Shown here one piece after another: positions 31,183 to 38,152 of a DNA stretch of 64,000 nucleotides. How positions within the stretch are numbered: the stretch's first letter is position 1; each line of letters opens with the position of its first letter. The notes under the pieces were generated by a model. The model worked only from the letters and a program-made list of their open reading frames with translations. It had not been told where the DNA came from and made no database searches. The translations under genes and the position numbers were made by a program. The DNA comes from CBDDIP01 sp965279405 (lineage in GTDB: Bacteria; Actinomycetota; Acidimicrobiia; Acidimicrobiales; Ilumatobacteraceae), in the NCBI GenBank assembly GCA_965279405.1, contig OZ257157.1, positions 310,001 through 374,000 on the forward strand. Direction: 5' to 3'.

Positions 31183-32291
31183 CCGACGTGTGGATCCCCG
31201 TGTACTCCCCGTCACTCGGCGAGGCGGAGTGGGACAACGTCCGCGAGTGCATCGAGTCGACCTGGATCTCGTCGCGCGGCAGGTTCATCGACGAGTTCGA
31301 GACGTCCTTCGCGGCGCGCATCGGCTGCGAGCACGCGGTGCCGGTGTGCAACGGCACCGTCGCGCTGCACCTCGCCCTGCTCGCGCTCGAGGTCGGGCCC
31401 AACGATCGCGTTGCCGTCACCACCTTCACGTACATCGCCGCGGTGAATGCCATCCGCTACGTCGGAGCCGAACCGGTGTTCGTCGACACGGATCCGCTGA
31501 CGCTACAGATGGACGTCGCCGACTTCGAGGCACGAACGCGATCAGGCGACATCCGCGCAGTCATCGTGCCCCACCTGTACGGAGCTCCTGCGGACATGCA
31601 CGAGATCATGCGCGTCGCCGACGAGCGAGGCATCCTCGTCGTCGAGGACGCAGCAGAGTCGTACGGCACCCGCATCGGCGATCAGCATGCGGGCACGTTC
31701 GGGCACATCGGCACGTTCAGCTTCTTCGGCAACAAGACCGTCACCACCGGCGAAGGCGGCATGGTCTGCACGAACGACCGCGACCTCGCGGCGCGGGTGC
31801 GCAAGCTGCGCGGTCAGGGCCTGGCCGAGGGTCGGGAGTACTGGCACGACGTGATCGGGTACAACTACCGGATGACGAACATCTGCGCAGCGATCGGCGT
31901 CGCGCAGCTGCAACGCACCGAGGAGATCCTCCTCGCCAAGCGGGAGCTGGCGCTGTTCTACCGCGACGAGCTCGCCCACCTCCCCGTCGACTTCCACGCC
32001 GAGGAGCCGGGCACCACGCACTCGTTCTGGATGTGCTCGATCCAGACTGCGTCCTCAGCGGAGCGCGAGGACCTTCGGGCTCATCTGCGCCGGGTGGGGA
32101 TCGACACCCGACCGTTCTTCCCGCTGGTCCACACGATGCCGATGTACGAGCCGTGGGCGGCACCGCCGTATCCCGGCGCCGAGTCGGTCAGCGGCCGCGG
32201 GTTGAACCTGCCGAGCGCGCCGACGCTGAGCCCGGTCGACCGTCGCCGCGTGGTCGACGCGATCGGCGAGTTCTACAGGACCGGCGCGTGA
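31179..32291 (+). CDS. DegT/DnrJ/EryC1/StrS sugar aminotransferase
   Basis: The 370-aa PLP enzyme starts at the ATGA overlap. It has CNGTVALHLALLALEVG, VVEDAAESYG, and the PLP-binding FSFFGNKTVTTGEGG with Lys186, followed by the C-terminal NYRMTNICAAIGVAQL and LNLPSAPTLS. This is the sugar-aminotransferase fold that converts keto-sugar nucleotides to amino sugars, of the perosamine or bacillosamine type. The adjacent NeuD-type acetyltransferase would N-acetylate the product. A dehydratase supplying the keto sugar is not in this operon. Overlaps of 4 nt on both sides indicate tight coupling. Confidence 0.9.
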   Translation: MTDVWIPVYSPSLGEAEWDNVRECIESTWISSRGRFIDEFETSFAARIGCEHAVPVCNGTVALHLALLALEVGPNDRVAVTTFTYIAAVNAIRYVGAEPVFVDTDPLTLQMDVADFEARTRSGDIRAVIVPHLYGAPADMHEIMRVADERGILVVEDAAESYGTRIGDQHAGTFGHIGTFSFFGNKTVTTGEGGMVCTNDRDLAARVRKLRGQGLAEGREYWHDVIGYNYRMTNICAAIGVAQLQRTEEILLAKRELALFYRDELAHLPVDFHAEEPGTTHSFWMCSIQTASSAEREDLRAHLRRVGIDTRPFFPLVHTMPMYEPWAAPPYPGAESVSGRGLNLPSAPTLSPVDRRRVVDAIGEFYRTGA

Positions 32292-32935
32292 CCGAAGGCC
32301 CGTTCCGGCTGGACGAGTGGGACCTGATCGTGATCCTCGGCTTCGGAGGGCACGCACGCAGCGTCGCCGACGTCGCCCTTGCCGCCGGTGCACGCTCGCT
32401 GCTGTTCGTCGACGACAACGTGGTCCCGGGCGAGTCGTTCCACGGGCACGCGACGTCGCCGACGATGCCGGCAGCGATCGAGGGACGCTCGGCCGCCTTC
32501 GCCGCATCCGGCGACCACGCCGCGCGAGCCGCTGCCCTCGACCGGCACCCGACCGCGTCGATCGTCCGTGTCGTCGCCCCATCGGCCACGATCGGCATCG
32601 GCGCCGAGATCGGTGCGGCGGTGTTCATCGCCCACCACGCCCACATCGGTCCGGACGCGCGGATCGGACGAGGAACGATCGTCAACACGCACGCGGTGGT
32701 CGACCACGAGTCCGTCGTCGGCTCGTTCAGCCACGTGTCGGTGCACTCGACCATCGCCGGTCGCAGCCGGATCGGTGACCGCGTGTTCGTCGGCGCCGGT
32801 GCCACCGTGATCGACGGCATCTCCGTGTGCGACGACGTCACCATCGGTGCGGGTGCCACGGTCGTGGCCGACATCACCGTGCCCGGTACGTACCTCGGCA
32901 CGCCGGCGCGACGCCACCCAACGTCGTCGAGCTGA
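32288..32935 (+). CDS. NeuD/PglD-type sugar O/N-acetyltransferase
   Basis: GTG 32288 overlaps the aminotransferase stop; the product is 215 aa. An N-terminal Rossmann-like part (VILGFGGHARSVADVALAAG, FVDDN) precedes left-handed beta-helix hexapeptides: PSATIGIGAEIGAAVFI, the catalytic-His type segment TIVNTHAVVDHESVVG, and GAGATVIDGISV. This is the PglD/NeuD architecture that acetylates UDP-amino sugars with acetyl-CoA. It is the last gene of the four-gene operon; glmU follows with its own promoter. Confidence 0.88.
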   Translation: MTEGPFRLDEWDLIVILGFGGHARSVADVALAAGARSLLFVDDNVVPGESFHGHATSPTMPAAIEGRSAAFAASGDHAARAAALDRHPTASIVRVVAPSATIGIGAEIGAAVFIAHHAHIGPDARIGRGTIVNTHAVVDHESVVGSFSHVSVHSTIAGRSRIGDRVFVGAGATVIDGISVCDDVTIGAGATVVADITVPGTYLGTPARRHPTSSS

Positions 32936-32992
32936 CGCGCCGACCCACCACGGTGCACGCGCGCGGGCCGACCGCCGCGATAGAAACGAGAC

Positions 32993-34093
32993 GTGGCAGT
33001 CTCCGCGATCATCCTGGCAGCGGGTGAAGGCACGCGGATGCGCTCGTCTCGCCCCAAGCCCCTGCACCTCATCTGCGGACGGCCGATGGTCATGCACGTC
33101 ATCCACGCCCTCGAAGGGCTCGGCGTCGATCGCACCGTCGTGGTCGTCGGGCACGGCGCCGAACGGGTGACGAAGAAGGTGCAGGAGCAGTCGCCGGGTT
33201 GGGCGCACGTCACCTTCGTCGAGCAGATCGTGCAGCGCGGCACCGGCGACGCGGCGATGGTCGGTCTCGGCGCGTTCCCCGGCGACGACCTCGACGACAC
33301 CTCCACGGTCGTCGTGCTGCCCGGCGACACGCCGCTGCTGCAGCCCGCCACGATTGACGCGCTGGTCAGCGAGCACGAGTCCAACGAGTACGCCGCGACC
33401 CTGATCACCAGCGAGCTCACCGACCCCACCGGGTACGGCCGCATCGTGCGGGCGCCATCCAAGACCGGGCCCGGTCGGGTGCTGCGCATCGTCGAGCAGC
33501 GTGACGCGACCCCGGAGGAGCGTGTGATCCGCGAGGTCAACACGTCGATGTACGCGTTCCGCCGCGACCTGCTCGGCCCGGCGCTGCGTCACCTCAGCCC
33601 GGACAACGTGCAGGGCGAGTACTACCTCACCGATGTCGTCGGTGCGCTGGCCGCGATGGGGCACCGCATCGGCAGCGTGGTCGCTCCCGAAGAGGAGACG
33701 CAAGGGGTCAACGATCGTTGGCAGCTCGCACTTGCCGAGCGTGAGCTGCGGGCCCGGACGAACCGCCACTGGTTGCTGAACGGCGTGACGATGCTCGACC
33801 CGCGTCAGACGTTCGTCGACGTCACCGTGCAGCTCGGCCGCGACGTCACCCTGTACCCGGGCACGATCCTGCAGGGCAGCACCGTGATCGGCGACGGCTG
33901 CGAGGTCGGGCCGGACGTGCGCCTCGTCGATTGCGTGGTCGGGCCGGACTGCCTCGTGGAGAACACCGTCGGCCGAGATGCAGAGATCGGCGCCGGCGCA
34001 CGGGTCGGCCCCTTCGCCCACCTGCCGCCTGGCAGCGCGGTGGCTGGGTCGGTCGTGACCGGGCCGTTCTACACTGCACCCGCAGACGACTGA
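32993..34093 (+). CDS. glmU: GlmU-type uridyltransferase with truncated beta-helix
   Basis: The 366-aa product has the complete N-terminal pyrophosphorylase domain: AIILAAGEGTRMRSSRPKPL, LPGDTPLLQPATI, GYGRIVR, and NTSMYAFRR. The C-terminal left-handed helix covers only the first turns and ends near GARVGPFAHLPPGSAVAG. A full bacterial GlmU (about 456 aa) continues another 90 residues that hold the acetyltransferase His, Tyr and Lys. Those residues are absent, and no remnant or frameshift is seen before prs. It likely makes UDP-GlcNAc from GlcNAc-1-P but cannot acetylate GlcN-1-P. GTG 32993 is leaderless (TAGAAA 32981-32986, 6 nt). Confidence 0.87.
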   Translation: MAVSAIILAAGEGTRMRSSRPKPLHLICGRPMVMHVIHALEGLGVDRTVVVVGHGAERVTKKVQEQSPGWAHVTFVEQIVQRGTGDAAMVGLGAFPGDDLDDTSTVVVLPGDTPLLQPATIDALVSEHESNEYAATLITSELTDPTGYGRIVRAPSKTGPGRVLRIVEQRDATPEERVIREVNTSMYAFRRDLLGPALRHLSPDNVQGEYYLTDVVGALAAMGHRIGSVVAPEEETQGVNDRWQLALAERELRARTNRHWLLNGVTMLDPRQTFVDVTVQLGRDVTLYPGTILQGSTVIGDGCEVGPDVRLVDCVVGPDCLVENTVGRDAEIGAGARVGPFAHLPPGSAVAGSVVTGPFYTAPADD

Positions 34094-34145
34094 CGCGAGC
34101 GAGCACCGGTCGAGAGCTTCTGGCCACGAGATTCGGGGAGCAACG

Positions 34146-35135
34146 ATGGAGAAGGTCACCACCAAGCGCATGTCGCTCTACTCCGGGCGAACGCACCCGG
34201 CGCTGGCGGTGGAAGTGGCCGAGCACCTCGGCGTCGAGCTGGGGCACCCCAACCTCGCCGAGTTCGCCAACGGTGAGGTGCGCCCCCGCTTCGGCGAGAG
34301 CATCCGCGGCAGCGACGTGTTCGTCATGCAGACCCACTACGGGTGCGACGGCCGCAGCATCAACGACTCCATCATGGAGCAGCTGATCATGATCGACGCC
34401 GCCTACCGCGCCTCGGCGAAGCGGATCACCGCGGTCTGCCCGTTCTACGGCTACGCCCGCCAGGACCGCAAGGCGGAGGGGCGCGAGCCGATCACCGCCC
34501 GACTCATCGCCGACCTGTTCAAGGCTGCCGGCGCCAAGCGGATGGTCTCCATCGACCTCCACAGCGGCCAGATCCAAGGGTTCTTCGAAGGCCCGGTCGA
34601 CCACCTCACCGCGACCCCCGTGCTCGAGCAGTACATCCGCAAGCACGCCGAGAACCCCGTCATCGTCTCCCCCGACGCCGGACGCATCAAGGTCGCCGAG
34701 CGCATGGCCCAGCACCTCAACGACAAGGGCGCCGACCTGGCGTTCATCTACAAGCGCCGGCCGAAGGGCAGCATCAACCACGTCGAGGCCAAGGAGGTCA
34801 TCGGCGACGTCGAGGGCCGCCTCTGCATCCTCACCGACGACATGATCGACAGCGGGTCGACCATCGTGTCGGCCGCCGAGCTGCTGCTCGATCGCGGTGC
34901 CACGGAGGTCTGGGCGATGGCCACGCACGGCGTGCTCAGCGGTCCGGCCGTCGATCGGTTGAAGAATTCGCGCATCGATCGCGTCGTGCTCACCAACACG
35001 TTGCCGCTGCCGCCCGAGAAGGCGATCGACAAGATCGAGGTGCTGTCCATCGCCCCGCTGATCGCCGATGCGCTCAACGCCGTGTTCGACGACGCCAGCG
35101 TGAGCGAGATCTTCGGCGGCGAGAACCAGGGCTGA
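34146..35135 (+). CDS. prs: Ribose-phosphate pyrophosphokinase
   Basis: Prs makes PRPP from ribose-5-phosphate and ATP. The 329-aa product has ANGEVRPRFGESIRGSDVF, the flexible-loop region FYGYARQDRKAEGREPI, VSIDLHSGQIQGFF and the PRPP-binding ILTDDMIDSGSTI. This is the normal length and order for a class I enzyme. A GGGGAG ribosome site lies 6 nt before the ATG, one of the clearest in the window. It follows glmU as in most actinobacteria. Its stop lies within a 10-bp triplet repeat. Confidence 0.96.
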   Translation: MEKVTTKRMSLYSGRTHPALAVEVAEHLGVELGHPNLAEFANGEVRPRFGESIRGSDVFVMQTHYGCDGRSINDSIMEQLIMIDAAYRASAKRITAVCPFYGYARQDRKAEGREPITARLIADLFKAAGAKRMVSIDLHSGQIQGFFEGPVDHLTATPVLEQYIRKHAENPVIVSPDAGRIKVAERMAQHLNDKGADLAFIYKRRPKGSINHVEAKEVIGDVEGRLCILTDDMIDSGSTIVSAAELLLDRGATEVWAMATHGVLSGPAVDRLKNSRIDRVVLTNTLPLPPEKAIDKIEVLSIAPLIADALNAVFDDASVSEIFGGENQG

Positions 35136-35160
35136 CCTGGGCTGACCTGGGCTGACCTGC
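35131..35160 (+). repeat. Triple 10-bp repeat carrying stops in three frames
   Basis: GCTGACCTGG occurs at 35131 and 35141, then GCTGACCTGC at 35151. The TGA triplets at 35133, 35143 and 35153 fall in three different frames; the first is the prs stop. Confidence 0.75.
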
Positions 35161-35297
35161 GTCGATCCGGTTCGGGCCGCCTGCGGACGTAGGTGGCGGT
35201 TGCGCCGGGCGGCCCGATAAGCTCGACAGCCGTTCTGGATCACCCGATCCCGCCGCTCCATCGAACGTCCTGCCCCAAGATCTGTCGAGGCCCAGTC

Positions 35298-35954
35298 ATG
35301 TCGCAAACCACTCTCGTCGCCCAGTCCGGCCGCACCACCGGCTCCCCGGCATCTCGCCGCCTCCGCGCCGAAGGGCACATCCCGGGCGTCCTCTACGGGC
35401 ACGGCATGACCCCGCTCTCGTTGTCCGTGGAGCGTCGCGACCTGCGTCTGGCCCTCAGCGGCGCAGCCGGCGTGAACACCGTGCTCTCGCTCGAGGTCGA
35501 CGGCAAGAAGTACCCGGCGGTCATCAAGGAGCTGCAGCGCCACCCGGTGAAGCGCACCGTCAGCCACATCGACTTCCTCCAGGTCAACATGAACGAGGAG
35601 ATCACGGTCCACGTGCCGCTGCGCCTCGAGGGCGAGTCCAAGGCCGTCGCCGCGGCCGGTGGCCTGGTCGACCCCGCGGTGGACACCATCGAGGTCACCA
35701 CCACCCCGAACACGATGCCGAACGAGTTCGTCATCGACATCACCGACATGCAGCCCGGCGACGTCATCCGTCTCGCGGACATCCCGATGCCGCAGGGCGT
35801 CACCGCCAACGGCGACCCGGAGATGCCCGTCGTCACCATCCTCGTCACCTCCGCCGCGGAAGCCGAGGCCGACCTGGCCGAAGCCGGCGAGGGTGCGGGC
35901 GAGGCTGGCGAAGGTGAGTCCGGCGACGCGCCGGCCGCCGACGCTGTCGAGTGA
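35298..35954 (+). CDS. rplY: 50S ribosomal protein L25 (CTC form)
   Basis: L25 binds 5S rRNA. The 218-aa product has the N-terminal L25 barrel (SPASRRLRAEGHIPGVLYGH, then VIKELQRHPVKRTVSHIDFL). A C-terminal TL5/CTC domain follows (EITVHVPLRLEGESKAVA, PGDVIRLADIPMPQGV), plus an acidic Ala/Glu tail. ATG 35298 begins the conserved SQTTLVAQSGR. The 160-nt gap after prs contains TAAGCT (35219-35224), which would give a leader of about 65 nt; no known riboswitch or leader structure was seen. It precedes pth. Confidence 0.95.
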   Translation: MSQTTLVAQSGRTTGSPASRRLRAEGHIPGVLYGHGMTPLSLSVERRDLRLALSGAAGVNTVLSLEVDGKKYPAVIKELQRHPVKRTVSHIDFLQVNMNEEITVHVPLRLEGESKAVAAAGGLVDPAVDTIEVTTTPNTMPNEFVIDITDMQPGDVIRLADIPMPQGVTANGDPEMPVVTILVTSAAEAEADLAEAGEGAGEAGEGESGDAPAADAVE

Positions 35955-35977
35955 CCACGCTGCAGCGCTGACCTCCG

Positions 35978-36556
35978 ATGGCCGACGTCCTCATCGTCGG
36001 CCTGGGCAACCCGGGCAAGGAGTACGTCGGCACGCGCCACAACGTCGGCGCCGCCACTGCGGAGCTGCTGGCGTCGCGCGCCGGTGAGTCGTTGCGGCTC
36101 GGCCGGGACCGGGCCCTCGTGGCCACGGCGCGCATCGGCGGCAAGTCGATCGTGCTCGCCTTCCCCACCACGTACATGAACGAGAGCGGACAGTCCGTTC
36201 GGGCGCTGATGAAGCGACACGGGATCGAGTCGCCGGCCGATCTCGTGGTCGTGCACGATGAGCTCGACCTCGCTCCCGGTGTCGTGCGGGTCAAGGTCGG
36301 TGGCGGGCTGGCGGGCAACAACGGGTTGCGCAGCATCACCGCCCACCTGCACACCCAGGACTACGTGCGCGTGCGCATCGGCATCGGCAAGCCGCGTTCG
36401 AAGGAGCAGGGTGCCGATCACGTGCTGTCCAGGCTCCCCAAAGCAGAGCGCGACCTGTTCGACCTCGCCGTGCAACTCGCCGCCGACGCCGTCGAGCTGA
36501 TCGTCACCGACGGCCCCGACGCCGCCATGAACCAGGTCAACACCCGCCCCACCTGA
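35978..36556 (+). CDS. pth: Peptidyl-tRNA hydrolase
   Basis: Pth recycles peptidyl-tRNA. The 192-aa product has LIVGLGNPGKEYVGTRHNVG with the catalytic His, PTTYMNESGQSV, VVHDELDLAPGVVRVKVGGG with the key Asp, and GLAGNNGLRSI. It lies 23 nt after rplY, in the standard rplY-pth order. Immediately downstream are four 53-bp hairpin repeats, so the transcript probably ends there. Confidence 0.96.
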   Translation: MADVLIVGLGNPGKEYVGTRHNVGAATAELLASRAGESLRLGRDRALVATARIGGKSIVLAFPTTYMNESGQSVRALMKRHGIESPADLVVVHDELDLAPGVVRVKVGGGLAGNNGLRSITAHLHTQDYVRVRIGIGKPRSKEQGADHVLSRLPKAERDLFDLAVQLAADAVELIVTDGPDAAMNQVNTRPT

Positions 36557-36575
36557 TCCCCCTCGCCACCGCCGA

Positions 36576-36787
36576 GTGGAGGCTTTCAAGCCCACCCGAG
36601 CGCGCGCCAAACCCTCCACACCCACCCAGTGGAGGCTTTCAAGCCCACCCGGGCGCGCGCCAAACCCTCCACACCCACCCAGTGGAGGACTTCAAGCCCA
36701 CCCGGGCGCGCGCCAAACCCTCCACACCCACCCAGTGGAGGACTTCAAGCCCACCCGGGCGCGCGCCAAACCCTCCACACCCGCCGA
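36576..36787 (+). repeat. Array A: four 53-bp hairpin repeats after pth
   Basis: Units start at 36576, 36629, 36682 and 36735 and are nearly identical. Each opens with GTGGAGG(C/A) and closes with AAACCCTCCAC, which pair as a stem with one mismatch; the loop is CG-rich (CCACCCGGGCGCGCGCC). The period is exactly 53 bp, so no frame stays constant and coding is unlikely. The array sits 19 bp after the pth stop. It belongs to the same family as arrays B and C. Confidence 0.88.
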
Positions 36788-36876
36788 GTCACCGCTTGCC
36801 CCGGCCTCGGCTGCTGATCGCTCGGTAGCGTCGAGAGCGACTTCCCCCGAACTGCCACTCGCCTCAGGAGGAAGTC

Positions 36877-37830
36877 ATGCATCAATTGCCGCCAGCCGTC
36901 TGGACCTGGTTGTCCGAGCACCATGGCGTGATCACGGTCGCTGCGCTCCGATCGTTCGGTGTGGGCCGCCGAGCGTGGGAGCGCCTTGTCGCAGACCAAG
37001 CGTTCGTGCCGATCCACCGCGGCGTGTTCCGGATCGCATCCGCGCCGGACACCTTGGGCGCGAGGTGCGTCGCGCTGTGTGCCGCTCATCCGAATTCGTT
37101 CGTCACCGGCCCGTCCGGCGGGCGGTTGACCTCGTTGCGACGCATGCCACTCGACGATGGTCAGGTCCAACTGGCGGTCCCACATGGGCGCGAGCTCGTG
37201 ATCGATGGCGTGGCCGTTCGCCAGACGCGCAAGTTCGATCGGTCCGACGTCCAGCACCGCGCCGACGGGATCAACATCGCCTCGCCATGGCGTCTGGCGT
37301 TCGATCTCGCCGCGGATCTCGACCCCCTCGCTCATGCCTCCGTCGTCGAGCAGATCCTGTACGAAAAGCGATGTGGCATTGCCGCGCTGATCGTCGCCGG
37401 GCGACGACTCGTCCATCCCGCCCGGCCTGGATCGGCACAGTTCGTCGCGACGCTGGCGCAGCGGTTGCCCGGCGGTCCGTTGGAATCTCACCGCGAGGTC
37501 GAGCTGGCGATCCCGCTGCGGGCTCGTGGCATTCCCGTCGAAGCGCAGACGACGTGGCTGGACCTGCCGAACGGGACGAGAGCGCGTCTCGACCTGAGCG
37601 TCCCGTCGATCCGGTGGGGCATCGAGATCGATGCGCATCCCGATCACTTCGGCGAGCTCGGCGGCGCACGGGACAGGAAGCGTGATCGACAGGCCCGTCA
37701 GCTCGGCTGGCAGATCGATCGAGTGACCAAGCTCGATCTGCTCGACCTCGACAGCACGCTCGACGAGCTCCAGCACCTCTACGACCTGCGTTGCATCGAG
37801 ATCGCCCGCCTCGACCGACCCAGCGCCTGA
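36877..37830 (+). CDS. AbiEi-like antitoxin-domain protein with DUF559-type C-terminus
   Basis: The 317-aa product begins with an AbiEi-type winged helix (WLSEHHGVITVAALRSFGV, RAWERLVADQAFVPIHRGVF). It ends with a DUF559/Vsr-like nuclease segment: ARLDLSVPSIRWGIEIDAH, RDRKRDRQARQLGWQI. This two-part architecture is common and uncharacterised in actinobacteria, usually without an adjacent AbiEii toxin, and none is seen here. A strong AGGAGG site (36866-36871) precedes the ATG. It is flanked on both sides by arrays of the same 53-bp repeat and splits the usual pth-mfd order, which suggests insertion of a gene-plus-repeat unit. Confidence 0.72.
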   Translation: MHQLPPAVWTWLSEHHGVITVAALRSFGVGRRAWERLVADQAFVPIHRGVFRIASAPDTLGARCVALCAAHPNSFVTGPSGGRLTSLRRMPLDDGQVQLAVPHGRELVIDGVAVRQTRKFDRSDVQHRADGINIASPWRLAFDLAADLDPLAHASVVEQILYEKRCGIAALIVAGRRLVHPARPGSAQFVATLAQRLPGGPLESHREVELAIPLRARGIPVEAQTTWLDLPNGTRARLDLSVPSIRWGIEIDAHPDHFGELGGARDRKRDRQARQLGWQIDRVTKLDLLDLDSTLDELQHLYDLRCIEIARLDRPSA

Positions 37831-38112
37831 GTGGAGGGCTCGACGCTGCGGGAGTGGAGGGTTTCAGGTCCACCCGGGCGCGCACCAAACCCTCCGCACT
37901 GCGGGAGCGGAGGGTTTCACGCGCACCCGGACGCGCACCAAACCCTCCGCACTGCGGGAGCGGAGGGTTTCACGCGCACCCGGACGCGCACCAAACCCTC
38001 CGCACTGCGGGAGCGGAGGGTTTCACGCGCACCCGGGCGCGCACCAAACCCTCCGCACTGCGGGAGCGGAGGGTTTCACGCGCACCCGGACGGGCACGAA
38101 ACCCTCCACAGG
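37831..38112 (+). repeat. Array B: 53-bp hairpin repeats before mfd
   Basis: A 23-bp remnant (37831-37853) precedes units starting at 37854, 37907, 37960, 38013 and 38066; the last is shortened. Units 2-4 open with GCGGAGGGTTT and close with AAACCCTCCGC, a perfect 11-bp stem. Arrays A and C instead have T-A where this stem has C-G, which is a compensatory change. The gene-free stretch 37831-38152 contains only this array and the mfd promoter (TACCCT, 38137-38142). Confidence 0.88.
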
Positions 38113-38152
38113 ACAGCCGGGCCGGGGCCTCGCCGGTACCCTCGGGTGGGCA

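Noticed and set aside
34094..34145. Remnant of a longer glmU after its stop
   Set aside because: The 52 bp to prs contain no hexapeptide-repeat coding in any frame, so there is no sign of a simple frameshift.
36576..36787. Repeat-encoded proline/arginine-rich peptides in array frames
   Set aside because: A 53-bp period changes frame at each unit, so peptides are out-of-frame restarts of the same DNA; there is no ribosome site or coding bias.
36576..38112. Possible CRISPR arrays, from regularly spaced repeats
   Set aside because: The whole 53-bp unit is repeated with no unique spacers, the units are hairpins, and no cas genes are present.
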